From positions 354,101-418,100 of the forward strand of contig NW_019091443.1 of the NCBI RefSeq assembly GCF_001949145.1: a stretch of 64,000 bases of DNA, in the 5' to 3' direction. This document shows positions 21,616 to 34,835 of this stretch, in pieces. The stretch's first letter is position 1; every line of letters starts with the position of its first letter. Source of the DNA: Acanthaster planci (Eukaryota; Echinodermata; Asteroidea; Valvatida; Acanthasteridae). The position numbers were made by a program, and so were the translations under genes. The notes below the pieces were generated by a model. The model had not been told where the DNA came from and searched no databases. It saw only the letters and a program-made list of their open reading frames with translations.

Positions 21616-24600
21616 TCATGTGTGGCGAATTGTGTACTTCCCCCTCTGTAAGTTGTCAATGTAGAGCTTAGATTTAGTTCCATCTGTTCTCCTTACCCAG
21701 ACCTCTCCTGTGTTAACAGCAGTGATGGTGGCACTGTTAGAAAGATAACACCGTAGTACAGATCAATACATGTACAAATGTATAGCATCACTAAGCACAG
21801 GCAGTTCATCCTGGTTTTTAGAGGCAGCAAGTTTTCAAACTATGAAGTTTTAGTTCAAGGGTGTCTCTGTTGTGCCCTGTCCGAACCCCTACAGAAATCT
21901 CTATTTTGTCACTGAATTTTTGCAAAAGAATCCTGAAGATGTACAAGTGTTTACCTTGTATCAAATAAGGACATGCTTTCAGTGTCCTATCCTTCATTTG
22001 CCCATTTCAATTTGCAAAAAAGTATTTTTCCTGATATTTCAGGAATGTATGAATGTACATAAAGGTAAGCCTTGAATACTAGTGATCCTTGAGTCCATTT
22101 CTTACTGTCATTGTTGTCATCTGTTGTGCTTCCATTAATATCATAGTACTTACAGCACAGGTGTATCATCCTTGTTTTCTATGATAATTCGGTCACGTCG
22201 ATTGAACAAGCTGCCTTCATAGTACAACTTGCCATCTTCATATCTCGCACTGTATGGGTTCTTCTCTGATTTCAGAACCTCTGCATTAAAAAAAAATATT
22301 CAGAGACAAATTCAGGAATGAAATCAGTCTGAGAAAACTGAAAAAAGGAAAAGGTTTTTCCACTCTAGGTTGCATTGTAGGTCAACACTTAATACAGCAT
22401 TACATAGTATGATAAACATGCATGTATTCTTTGTTACAAGGGACTTGCAATATACATCTACATTGTACATGTAGATATTAAAACTGTATAAATTAAAATT
22501 CAGAGTTGCCATGTTCATAAGCAAACAACTCTACGAATGCTGCCCAATTTTTCCGCAAAGGATATTAACAGTTTGGTCTGTTATGTTTATTTCTATTCCG
22601 ACTCCTACTCAGTTACTAGTACATGTACTTGATTAATAAAATAATTTGTCAATTACTAGCTGGAATGTTTCAATTCAATTAATACGAAGGTGCTAAGAGG
22701 GTGCAAAGGAACAAACATTCCCAGCACAAAAGCAAAAATGAGGGACAAACATAATGATTGGGAAATATCAGAGGATGACCAAGCCAAAACATTTCCTTTA
22801 ATCTGTAACTTTGTGACAAAGCATTTTCAACTTCCACAAAATGCTTACGTTCTTCCTCTTTCCTCCTGGCACTGATACCCCTTGCCTGAAATGATGCAAA
22901 TATTTGAAGTCAGCATTAGTCAAGACACTTTTCAGTCACAGCAAGCTTGCCCAAAATCTCCCCAATTGCTCTTGACTTCGCATTTCCTGATCCTTGTCTG
23001 TCCTTGAACTAAAAAGTCTTATAACTTGTAACATTTGAGTTAATCAAGACATGTAAGCTGGAGTAACTCAACAAGTACACTGTACATGTGCATGTATGCT
23101 TGAGTGACTCCTTTTCCTGTATTCATTCTAATAATCTAGGCACCTGAAATATGCTCAAAAAAACAAGGCTTGCAATACTGAAATATGTTTGTACATTTAC
23201 ATGCATTTATATATTCACTTGTCAAGAAGTAGCTCAATTCTGGTGTACTTTAACCAAAAAGTCAAACAATCAGGAAAATTAACATGTGAACTAAACATAC
23301 CTTCATGATTGCTGTCCAGTCTTCAAGAATTTCCTGATCTCTCAGCTTATAAACAATATAGGGTCTTGGAATTCTGGTTAAGGTTATTTGTTTTGTTGTT
23401 TTTACAATCACTATGTATTAACTGAAACTCCAACTCATGGAGCTCGCCGCAAACCAATGAATATTCAATACTCAAGAAGGATGAGAATCCTGAGAATCAG
23501 GATTCTTTACCAGTCTCCAGTTATGGCTTTACACAGAATTGAGTTTCCAAAAATACTCGGAATCACAGCTGAAATGCACTGAACATCAGTCACATCACTA
23601 ACAACGTACATGTACGAGTGTACGTGTATGTATGCATGTATTGGACACGCACTGCTCTATAGGGTCAAAGTGCCCAGATACATTATTACAATGGACAAAA
23701 ATCGAAGCACACAATCTGCAATTGTGCATTGGAAAACTGGTTAGACAAAGTGCAGAAATCAAGAGAATGCTAAAAAAATGTCTACTGAAAAAAGAAAAAA
23801 TGAAAAGGATATCAGCTACTGTAACAGGTTTCTTCTTCCTATCATTAGTGAGATCAAACTTCTTCCCTTTACTCTTGAGGGCCTGTGTTTCATTCCAAAG
23901 TTCTGTGTGTTGAAGAAAGGTATGAACATACGTTACAGGCACCTGAAGTCAATGGCTTCCTTTAACATGTCATCATAACTATTGCCTGCAATCATATAAG
24001 GTCATTATTTCAATGTGGCACTATCAATCAGGAGATAAGAGCACCTGTCATCACACTAGCTCAACTAAAGTTGCTCGGTATGAGAGGTCAACAGATGATA
24101 GTATCGGGATAATGAACTGGCTCACATGAAAAACATTCATTCTTGATTTGGAACATTCAAATCGGACACTCATGAAGTGATTTCTTCTGAACAGGCCCGA
24201 ATATACAGTAGTAGTCTCAAACGTTCTGCCTTTTCATTAAATTATAACAATCCAGCCCTGTATTTGGAAACGCACACATCTTTTGGTGTCACACAAAGCA
24301 TTTGTGAAGTGCACAGTACATGTACTTCAGTTAATTTCTCAACAAAGTGATAGTTTTCATGAGCAACATCCCAGCATGTTGTTCCATCCCCTTTAGTCTC
24401 ACCTGTGGTAAAATCAATATTGTGTCTGTCCTCCTCTAGCCTTCGAATTTTTTCTTCGAGCTCTGCCTTCAGTGCATCTTTCAAAAGCATTTTTTCACTC
24501 TGGATAAAAACGACAAACCAAATTTCAATCTTCAGGGCAATTCCACAACATAACATGAGCTACATGTACCAACTCTTTCATCGTTGACAGAAACTCCCAA

Positions 24601-27600
24601 ACACACATACATTATCATTTTTTGTTTCACTGTCTTTTCATTGGCATTTGTTTTGCATGCATACATGTATGTCCTATTTTGCATTCCTTTTGATCTAAAT
24701 TTTTAAAACCAGTTCATGTTTGGGTTTTTCTTCCCTGAAAAGTTGCTAGGGGTGGTTTTTTTATTCGCAAATTCTTCAACCTTGCAATTCATTTCTGGCA
24801 CCCATAAAACATGTAGGTTAGCATAACTTGAGTTAAGGCATCAGAATTTCTCCCCCCCCCAGTTTTTATGTTCAACTGTTTTTCAACTGCCCTGAAAAAA
24901 AAAATTGTGGCACATGCCCAGATGTCACCCGCTTCACATACAAATTGTCAATAGCACGTACATGTACAGGCATCACTGTGGCCATGTGTGTTTCTTGCCA
25001 ATTGTTTCGATACAAAGGACTTGCTAATTGGAATTTTGTAAGCTTATCTCACTTGTAACTGTGGTTTGCTCCCTAGCAAATCAGTTTACCAAAACAAAGG
25101 AGGTACTTAATCCCCTTAATAAGTGGAAAGGTTCACAGTAGCACCATGGGAAGGAAATATCCCTTATAAGTATGTATGGTTCTGAACCACGCATACTCAT
25201 AAGAGACCTCCCCACTTATTGCTGTCTTTCACCATGAATAGCCTGAAATTCAATCTTAATCCCCTTCGTTCCTTTGTGTATGGCGTGGTCTCCTAATTCA
25301 TTTCTAATTACTCAAGAATGGCATTGTGGGTTGGGGGGTCCACTTAGTTGCAGTGTCCACATGTAGGATCATCTTCTGCACTTTGACCCAACCAAGCACA
25401 ATGCGTTTGAAGCAGATTCAAATGAAAAGCGATAGAAATTTTACAACTCAAAAAGTAAATTATTCATTAAACAATTCAAAAGGAATAGACATTTTCAACA
25501 GGGCAAGAAGTATTGTTCATTTCTTAATAAATCTTGCTAAATTATAGCTGGAGACACTCCTAGATGTGACAAACATGTATTATATGTGTATTACATGTAT
25601 TATATTGATTGTTATGTACAATTGTGTGTTTTGACATCGCGTGATTTTGTATATGGTTTGTTAATCAATAATCTGCTGGTCGGTACGACCGAATATTTGG
25701 ATATTTAATAAAATATCTTTGTCATTGGAGCAACAGATGCATCCACGTTAATGCCCATTACAGGGTCCATGAAATGTTTCATTCTTTTTCCTCTTTTTTT
25801 ATAGATATTGCGGTGTTATGTACCATTAGCTAAATGTGTAAAAGCCATGTAAATTGGTATATGTGTATAAAACTTGATTGGACAAATGTATTTAAGTCAA
25901 AAAGTGACCTTGTAATGAGTCAATGTTAATGTTTGTTCCCCCTTCAGTTTACTGTGATGGAAGTGATACCTTCCCAAAGAATGGAGACCTACATTAGATA
26001 TCACATAACATTCTACTCATGCAAATAATGGAGTGCCAGGACAATAAGATGATGTTACAGGTGGAAATGAAAGTAATATGAGCACCTTGCAATCAGCATT
26101 GATGTCCATACCAAGTTTGAAGTTCTTACAATGTACCATTTGGAAGAAACCTCACAACAAACTTATTGTTAAAAAAAAAAAGAAAGAAAGAAAACACACA
26201 AACAAATGAGAACTGCAGATCAACTGGGTCATCCAGCAACTTTTCCAGCCAGTGAACATAACACTGTCCACAGAGAAATAGTTTTAAACAAGACATCATG
26301 GTTTAGCATGGCCCTTGGAAGCAAATGATACATACAGGTACGAACAGATGGATGCAAGATGCACATGAATTGTTTACACTCCTGACAAGCAAAAAAGGAC
26401 TACTCGTACGTATTGAGGCAATACTGACAAAACACTGAGACAGACTGATGAAAAGGTGGTTTTTTTTGTCGGACTGACCTCGTGATTTTCATGAGATGCT
26501 TTTCCTTCACTTTCATATTTGTTTTTGATGTTGTTGAGTCGGAGTTCTCGTAGTACTCCTGCAATGTGTGTGCGCATTGTCATAGTTTGCTCTAGTTCTG
26601 ACAGCTTCTTGTAATCCATGGCATCACCTTTTTGAACCTGGCCTAGTTTAGAATCTAGGTGTCCAACCCTCTCCAGATACAACCTGCAAACCAAGAAAAA
26701 ATAAAAGCTCTTGCTATACCGAAAAACCATTACTCTCAACTTCCATCATTGTGTGTGTGTTGGGGGGGTGACCATCACTGTGTGTAATGCATGCCAGGGA
26801 CTTGTTACAATTTTCATCAGTCAGAGGCAATCCCTACAACCCACAGTAAACGTGACAAGTTACCTGTCAGTGAATTAAACAGAAATTTTACGATGAAAGA
26901 ATGTATAAAAATACAGTGTTTTTTAAAGAAAATAATAACCAAATAATTGTAGTATATAATAGCAGTGATTCAGAAATTGAGGTTGAGAATCAGAAACAAG
27001 AAAATTAGAAATTGGAGAAACAGACGGGTGCAATACCTGTATTGCAGTTTCCCAACATACTTACAAGACCAGGTGTGGTGATCAATGAGCCAAACTTCCC
27101 TCAATATCAGTACTCTAACAATGGTTAGTGTAAACAGGAAGCTAACTCTCAAACAGCTAATAACTGTATTTTGTAAAAAAAAGGTTCTGTTACCATTACA
27201 AGGAACTTCTAAATTCAGCTTCTTGATAGCACCCTCTACCAACAGTATGACCAAGTCCACTGGCCATGCAAAGACACAATGTATCCCTGTTTAAGTTAAG
27301 GGAATATCACCCACAAATTGTCTTGGGCCAAGACTTTTAGATCATTAGGCAGCAGAGCTTGATATTGCATATGTCAAGCATGACACCAATATAAAGGGGG
27401 CATTCTTAAGATGTCTGGTGAAAGTACAATTAAATGTCCAGGACTAGACAAAATGGACTTACTGCTCCTTCAGGTCAGTGAACTGACGTTCCAGATCATT
27501 CATGTGATTCAAACATTCTATCCTCCTACGTTCACAGTCTTCCTCGTCATATTCTGAAAACAAAATGACAGTTTTTTAGATCAAGACCTTAATCTGTCAT

Positions 27601-30368
27601 GTTATGATACTGCCAAAAGACAAAAACTGTCTTGCTTCAATTACTCGCTTCTCAAAAATAGGGTCGGTAGGTCTGAAAGTTTTTCCTCTGGGGAATTTTT
27701 TGTGGTGACTGAATGGCATGATGGGGATGAAAGCTTCCAAAAATTGCCACACAAAGTGATAAAAACTTTCCTTCATCAATGTAAGAATCTACTGTCAACA
27801 ATTCTTAAGAATTATGGACACTTCACACCAATATGCAAAATGCTGGTCAAGTAATCATGATGGGAAAGTGGCAAACAGTGTTGGTATGTTGCATGGTAAG
27901 CATGCGTAATGTATCTAGAGGGGCGGGCAACAAACCCCGTGCTGCGGCAGGAAATTTTGTGGAAGCACGACTGCTTCAAGTATGAGCAATACAACCTCAA
28001 ATTAAATTCATAAACCCAGAAAATACATACATAGACGAGATCAGGTTCAGTGAATTAACTGGCAGAAAGTTTCTTGCAACATTGATGTTTTTTCAACGTA
28101 GAGTTGTAGAGTTGCGTGTGTGTGTATGACGTAGTATACGTGTAACGACACTATTTTGGCTATGATGAATGCCACATTTCCCTCATGCCTTCTTTTGCAA
28201 GGACGCAGCGCTGCATTGCTTCAAGTTATTGAGCACTGCACATGTGTTTCACCACCATGACAGCCAAACGCAAGGGAACTCATGAAAATAATGGAAATTT
28301 TTTTCGAAAGTTGCAAATATAAGTAGGAAAACATATAAATACAAGCAACTTGAAACAAAGTTGTTCAGAGGTGTTTTGTGAAGACAGAAATGCAACATGA
28401 TTTATTTTTTTTACTTTAAACATTTTGTAAAATTGACTTGCCGATAAAAATTTTAGGGTCGTGGCAAAAAATTAGTGTCTGCCAGGAAACCAGAAGCACA
28501 ACAATTGGGGGGGGGCCTAACTGCCAGTTTATTTTTACCATATTGCTGAAGTACATGTACATGTATATAAACTTACTTGTACATGTACTGTGCAACAGGT
28601 ATGCCTCCTAAAAGAGTTTGATATAACAAGCTGAGGGCCACTTCTAACTAACCCAATCCAATACACTGTTTGGCAAATGACACATTACGGAGAATGCTTG
28701 TTATGCCATGTATGCAACAGAGCGCATAAAAAAGGCCAAAATACATGTACACATTCGTCAAAAGTTATAACAATCTCACAATGTTCTTTCGGAATGCATA
28801 CTAAAACTCCACAAAGCTCAATTACTGGTTGAATTAGGAGTGCAATCAGGTGTTAATTTATATTTAAATCAGTAGGTATGCATGTAACTGCTCATTGATG
28901 CAGACAGAAAGAGGCATTTACAACAGAATTCTCTATTTGGTATGGACATGATGCAAAAAAGTCTGAATACGGGACAAACAAAATTCCCTCATTCTTCCCT
29001 GATTTAACAGACTTTTCTCAAACTCCCTAACTGAAAAAAGGGGAAGTCATTTTCCAGGTTTTCCCTGATTTCCAGGTTGGCTCATAACCCTGGAATAAGC
29101 AAAGACTGAATTTGTAATTATCAGTGACAAGTTGAATTTTAGAGCAACGAACAAGAAGTATAACTGGGCGAATAACTATGTCAATGTTTAAAGAATCACC
29201 AGGCAAATCGGTCTAATTCATACGTCTGGTTTTTTTTTGGGGGGGGGCAGAAGATGCTCCCTCTTTGAACTTGAATGATGTACACTTTTATAACCCTCAG
29301 CCTAAAAGCTAGGTCTAGGTCTTCGCTCCATTGGAAATACGTGGAGATGCGCTGACAACAGATCTAGCCGTGGGTCTGGAAGCCTGTTTCGGACACAGCC
29401 TTATCTGCGACTCCTTCACGCCCATAGCTCTTTCGCGTATGCGTAAGTGGCGATCGGTTGCTATGCATTTCGCACCTCAGCAAAGGCATACTACTAGACA
29501 AATGTAGATTGTCAGGACTGAAAGCATGGAGTTGCACTAAATTTCCTGCAAAATACTTCGTCTGCAGGCACATTAAGTAATTTCAACACAGCATTTGTTG
29601 AATTTGGGATACAAAATACAAAGCACTTGTGAACGACATTTGTGCTGCCTCCACCAGGTAAAAATGTGAGAAAAAAACGTTAAAAAATTTCGCTATGGCA
29701 GGAGGACTTTATACTCTGGACGTTAGTTGCAATGCAATGTAGACAATGGTAGATGACATCCACTGGGCTAATGTGCATGCATGCTTTACATGGAGGCCTA
29801 TATACACAACTTGGAATCTCGCCGATTAGTTGCACGCACGCACTGTATCATGAACTGTACTGGAAAACGGCTGAATACGGTTCACAACAATGACAAGAAT
29901 TAACGTTACTTCCAAGTTTATTTTCCCGTTTTTGTCTTTTGTAGTGATGTGTCAAATTTCTTGACCCACCAGCTGAAGAGGTGGGCCTAAGCCTGCATCA
30001 TTCATGGCCTTGGAACACATAGCCTATCAGAAATTGGCTTCTTTGAAAAGGTAGACATGGTAGAAGCGTTGAAATTTTAGTTATGAAATTGTTCGCCCTT
30101 TTTAGACCCTTCATATCCTGGACCCCCTCGGTAACGTAGTTAATACGGTCGACCAGTCAGGGAGTCTACCTGGCTAGGCCTCACGGCCCGCGTACCACAC
30201 TAGGCCCTAGGCCTATATACATGTACATGTATATAATTTACCTGAGCTGTCTTCGGAACCAGAAGTGTCCATGTCTGAGTCATCGTCGTCATTTTCGCTA
30301 TCAGGAGTACTCCGGTCATCCTCCATATCCTCTGGTTCACTCTCCGCCGTGTCTTCCGCCACTGGCAT
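21616..30368 (-). CDS. BRMS1L: BRMS1-like (Sds3 family) Sin3/HDAC corepressor subunit, complete
   Basis: Nine exons join in frame to 317 residues (the human protein is about 323). Coding exons are 30242-30368, 27463-27553, 26479-26683, 24403-24499, 23813-23902, 23301-23362, 22849-22885, 22154-22280 and 21616-21733. The start ATG opens an acidic Ser/Asp/Glu-rich N terminus ([18 protein letters not shown]). Exon 2 has [20 protein letters not shown], the family hallmark. Exons 3 and 4 give a coiled coil with [14 protein letters not shown] and [18 protein letters not shown]. The end carries [18 protein letters not shown] and stops after TIRHT. Proteins of this family bridge Sin3 and HDAC1/2 in nuclear repression; that role is family knowledge. 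Vertebrates have BRMS1 and BRMS1L, and this looks closest to BRMS1L. Intron 5 is AT-AC; the others are GT-AG. Exon 7 is only 37 bases. Confidence 0.95.
23363..23812 (-). other. U12-type AT-AC intron (BRMS1L intron 5)
   Basis: On the minus strand the intron begins ATATCCTTTT, an exact U12 donor. It ends CCAAGAC, 14 bases after a CCTTAAC branch-point string. Removing it joins exon 5 (ending in phase 1) to an exon starting CCTATATTG, which restores the frame (VTVA then AYIVYKL). Human BRMS1L reads PYIVYML there. No GT-AG choice nearby keeps the frame open. Confidence 0.85.
25673..25700 (+). ncRNA. Penelope-terminus-like hairpin in a BRMS1L intron
   Basis: CTGCTGGTCG-GTA-CGACC is followed directly by GAATATTTGG. 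This resembles the stem-then-CGAAAATTC arrangement of the 13-15 kb hairpins. The first core is CTGCT rather than CTGATGA. No coding remnant was seen beside it. Confidence 0.25.
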
Positions 30369-31389
30369 CTTTCGACGTGGAATTCTGGCTAATGTAGAGA
30401 AACTTTCACTAAAAAAGACAAAATTAACCCGTTTTTGAGCGCCAACCTGGGCCAGCTTGTCCGTTGTCTGCCAAGCTCACTGCGCTGTAGTCGGTTAACC
30501 GGACACAACGGTTTCCCTGTTCATTAGAAGTTCAACTTAACTCCACGACAGCCGACTGAGGGTACCAGACATTAGACTAACGACTCTTTTATGTTTTTCG
30601 TTTTGTGAAGCTCTCGCGACCGTTTTATGATTTTTATATTGAAGAAACGCAGGAGGTGAGTTGAAGGCTAATTATTTCTCTCGGTTGAATGACCAGTGAA
30701 TAAATTAAAGCATCCTTGGAATTTGGGTGTGTTCCCCCATTCATGCCGCATTCATGTGTCCTATTCCCATTCAATAAAATCATTGGTATGTATCTCGGTA
30801 TAAAGAGCTTTCTGAGTAACAGAAAACAATTCAGGGTCTTCACTTGCGCCGAGTGCTTCTGCCTGTACATACTGAGCTCTGGGCTCTTGCTTTTCTGTTG
30901 CTCAAGTTGAACTTATTCTGATAATTCAAGGATTAGTTCATCATCTCCAGATCACACCCACCTTTTTTTCAAGACCCAAATTCTCCGTCTTGCTATGTCT
31001 TTACTGTTCAGTAGAGATTTATCATCTTTCGTATGACTTTCACCTCTTATTTTGTGTCTTTATTAATTGTTTAGATGTTCTTTGTCCAATGTTTTTTTGC
31101 TCGCCTCACTTTGTTTTTTCTTTTTCATAATAATAATCCACGGAGAGCCTGCAAATGGATCCCACACCTTCCACCAAGTCTTTTGAAACATCGCTTCAGT
31201 GCTAACCCTCATATCTCAGGGCGGCCTGCCTTGCTGCATTCTGTTCTACCTTGTCAGCAACCTCTATATTATCGAGTCAACTCAACTATTTGCTTATTCT
31301 TCAGGCAAAAAGGCGGCAAGTTAAACTATGCTCTTGGTAGAAGGGTAGGCATAGACCAGTTTCATTTTGCCTACAACTAGTGTGGGCGG
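30369..31389. other. BRMS1L upstream region, no gene seen
   Basis: Contains the presumed BRMS1L promoter and 5' UTR. No TATA box is obvious close to the start codon. Further out only short random frames are seen. Confidence 0.5.
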
Positions 31390-31542
31390 CCAAAGTTTGC
31401 AGAAATATCATCTTTGGGTTACTTTTCGATTTTATTTCCAATTCGTTCAAAACGGACAATTGTCCCATTAATTTTAAATAGGGTTGCATTTTCATTTGTA
31501 TTTAGTGGTACGTGTATATATTCCGGAAAGATACTTGTTAAG

Positions 31543-32470
31543 TATGCACCTGAGTTTTGTTTTCATTTTCGTGAATATAGGATTCTGGAAACAAATGAAC
31601 ACGACTCCGTTTTCAAGTGTTTTTGTCATGATTGAAGGATTCCAGAGAAGCATTGTGCTAATAACAAAGCTTTGGAACAAATTGCTGGTGTCATTCCGAC
31701 AAGTTAACGCTTTTACTTATTTTAAGACACATCTCCAAACCCATAATTTTAAAGAGGCCTTCACTGTGTTTCGTTAGAGTTGTAATGTGTATTTATGTTT
31801 TTAATGTTTATTCTTTAATTGTTAATTATCTGTGTATGTTTGAATATTGTAAATGCTTCTTGCGTAATTAACATAAAGCATTTTTTTCACCAATCTTGTT
31901 CTGATGAATTACTGGGGGCAGAGTTTTGATATGTATTTCTTATTTTACTTTTAATCTTGTATTTTCTTCAAGCAAGTTTTAATGTTGTAAAGCGCCACTG
32001 ACAATTAAGTTTAAGGTGACGTAATTGTAACTATTATCATTATAATGCACCTGAGTGTTGTATCATTTGTCATGAATGAAGGGTTTGGGGAAGAGGCTTA
32101 TTTTTACTACGAACCTGATTTTTGTTCTTTTGTTACGAATGAAGGATTCCGAGAAAACAATTGGTATCCATGCACCCGAGTTTTGTTTTATTTTTCATGA
32201 GGCTGGGAAGACATCCCGAAAGGTCAGAAGGGCCATGATGGAAGAGATTTTTGTTTCGCTTGCTTTGACAGTGCACCTGAGTTTTGTTGTGAATAAAATA
32301 GTCTCGGAAGAAACTCCAAAAGGCCTGAAGGGCTATGATGGAAGTTTTTTTAATTTTAGCCGCGCACCAGAGTTAACAATGCATCAGGCTTTCGTTTATT
32401 TGCCATGAATTAAGGATTCTAAGAAGACACCCCGAAGGACCTGAAGGACCACGGCGGGGAGAATTTTGAA
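31543..32470 (+). repeat. diverged tandem array, unit roughly 60-100 bp
   Basis: Units start near 31543, 32045, 32108, 32170, 32271 and 32364 with variants of GCACCTGAGTTTTGTT. They continue with a CATGAATGAAGGATTC block and, in the later units, GAAGACATCCCGAAAGG and CTGAAGGGCCATGATGG blocks. Lengths and identities vary, so the array is old. A LINE tail lies between the first and the later units. Confidence 0.65.
31640..32040 (+). mobile_element. 3' end of a LINE (CR1/L2-like)
   Basis: The frame KLWNKLLVSFRQVNAFTYFK followed by THLQTHNFKEAF matches the last residues of many LINE reverse transcriptases (LWNxLPxxxR, then FKxxLKxxLF). It is followed by a stop and a non-coding tail ending AAAGCGCCACTG and TAACTATTATCATTAT, a typical 3' end of this LINE group. 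The copy is 5' truncated. Confidence 0.65.
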
Positions 32471-33336
32471 TTTTGCATCAGTACTATGTATATATATATA
32501 GTCTAATTGTTCTTCTTAGAACATCCTTATTTCTTTTCAATTTTTTTTCAATTTTTTTGGTAATCTTTTTATATTTACTTACATACTACAGCGGCTAATA
32601 TTACTCCTAGGTTTCTACTCCTGTCATTCTTGTATTCGTTAAACTTAAGACTCAAGTCGGGATCTGTGTGACGTCTTCCTTCATGCTGTGGATACATATC
32701 CACGCGCCGTTACTTGCTTCGCGCTCTCGCCACTTACTACTTTGAGTCCAGTTCAGAAATACTGACTGGTGACGTGTAACACACGTTATAAAGGGTAACA
32801 AACGAGGGCGCCTATCAAGGGTGAATACGCGAGTTGCAGGGCCGAGCGCGCGAAGACCATGTAGTGCGTACAGGCTGAAAAACATCTGAAGTTTAATGAA
32901 TCATTAAATTTATTTACATGAAGTTTGTATAATTTACTCGTTAGTGATGCATTCAACGTTAATAATATTTCAGGAGTTGTTCAACATAGTTTGAGACCTT
33001 AAATCCATTTTATTCAGAATTCACACAATCTGGTAGACTTCGGATTACTTAATTTTATGTTGTTGGTGTTCGACCATTGTCAACTGTTTTCGAAATGAAA
33101 GCTCCAAAACAATTTGTTGTATACGGTTTCCATCAATTTTGGACTGAACTTTATTGTAGGTCAACTTCCCTATTTGCAAGCAAAAGGTTAAAGCACCTAG
33201 CTGCATTGTGAATCCCCCTCCAGTGTGTATAATAAACCTAGAATCAATTTCTTGTTTTTTTTGTGTTGTTCATTCAGTGTTCAGTAGAATCAAACTCTTT
33301 TTATACAGATAACCGACGCGGAGGAGCATTAAAGTA

Positions 33337-33829
33337 ATGTTGTAACGAGTCACTAAATTTGGTGACTCGAGTCAAGTCAGTTTAACATTGTGTCGTGAGT
33401 CGAATCCTTAGGTCAAGAAGTCGAATCGAGTCACTTTGTGTAGCTGAGTCGAGTCGAGTCAAGTACCGAGCTCGAGTCAATTTAGAGCCATAAATTTTTG
33501 GACAAACTACAATAACAATACAACTACATGTAAGTTATTTTTGGGTATTTTTATTTTCATTTAGACATACTGAAAATAAGTTATAGGTGACTGGTATTAA
33601 GTTATAGGGTGACAGGTATCCAGTCAAGTAAAATTTTGCTTTTAATTTTTTGAGACTCGAATATTATAAGCTTGTACTCGAGTCAAGTCTCTATGAGAGA
33701 TACGAGTCGAGTCATTTGGTTGCAGAGAGTCGACTCGAGTTATTACCCGTCGGGACTCAAGTCGAGTCGCCAAAAATTGTGACTTGAGTCGGACTCGAGT
33801 CAAGTCATTGACTCGAGTCATTACAACTC
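33337..33829. mobile_element. element rich in GACTCGAGTC with GTTGTAAYGA ends
   Basis: The left end GTTGTAACGAGTCAC and right end GTGACTCG-type sequence closing GTCATTACAAC are inverted. The interior carries many copies of GACTCGAGTC, GAGTCAAGTC and their complements. Flanks AGCATTAAAGT and AGCATGAAAGT match at 10 of 11 positions. Non-coding; a non-autonomous DNA element is most likely. Confidence 0.6.
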
Positions 33830-34269
33830 AGCATGAAAGTTTATTTTTTGAAAGTTGACACAGTCCGTCAAACAACTGTACATAGGCTACAGTGATTTAT
33901 ACAAAATTGTGTGGATGTAGCAACAAATAATTTAGGCAGTTCTTGTTTATGCAAGAATGCAGCATCGTTTAGGGGACATATCCATGCGTTCATTTGTTTA
34001 AAATGGAAATTCCCGACGGCAAGCCCCCATCGTCATTCTAATTACACGGTGCGCTGGGAAGACGTAAGTTTGAAGTATACCATCATAAAGAACTGTCAGG
34101 CTTTGGACGGCCCCTTTCGTATTTGTAAGTTTCTCAACAGGAATCGTCCACATTTTTGTCCGAACTGCGACGCCATCCGTCAGACCATAGACCCTCTACT
34201 GTTAATGTAGACTGCCATCTTCCAAGACCGTTCCACTCTGAGCGTAGGGAGCACTGCGGTCGTTTCAGT

Positions 34270-34640
34270 TTTCAACTTGTCCACTTTTGGACCACCCCGT
34301 CGTCGACAAAGTAAAATCCCAGTTTCTGCTAGCAAAAAATTGGGTTTTTTCGAAAAGGAATGGTGCAACTTTGAAAAACCCGAAAATCTACGAGCAGAAA
34401 ATGAGTAAATGGGGTTGTCCACTTTTGGAGCGTGACAGTAATTTTGCCAGTGGGAATTTGAAGTTTTTAGTTGTCCACTTTTGACGCGTCACGAGAGTTG
34501 TTAAAGTAAAATTCAAATTTCTGCTAGCGGAAAATTGCGTTTTTTTTTAAATGCTATACGCAAAGTCCAAAATCCCCAAAACCTACTTGCAGGAAATGGA
34601 AAAATGGGGTTATCCACTTTTGACGCTCCATAAGTTAGTC
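34270..34640 (+). repeat. two-copy tandem duplication with GTCCACTTTTG motifs
   Basis: Blocks recur in the same order: AAAGTAAAATYC, TTTCTGCTAGC, AAAATTG, CCCGAAAATC or CCCCAAAACC, GAAATGG and TATCCACTTTTGACGC. First copy about 34310-34430, second about 34504-34628. The family is unknown. Confidence 0.6.
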
Positions 34641-34701
34641 TCGCTGTTCAACAATGTGCAACTTGGCCGTGTATTAATATACGCATGTGGACTGGCAATA
34701 A

Positions 34702-34835
34702 GGTCACTAGTGTACGTCTATGTCCCGAGGGTCTGTGAGTGACTAGAAGAGGGTCCGAGGCTGACGGCCGAGGGAAATAGGACCCTCTTCTGGTCACTCA
34801 GAGGCTCGAGGTGGTATGGGCGTGCACTAGTGACC
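34702..34835. repeat. long hairpin with arms of about 55 bp
   Basis: GGTCACTAGTGTACG at 34702 pairs with the sequence ending at 34835, and GAAGAGGGTCC pairs with GGACCCTCTTC near the centre. Roughly 80 percent of the arm positions pair. The loop is about 23 bases. It is probably a fold-back MITE. Confidence 0.75.
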
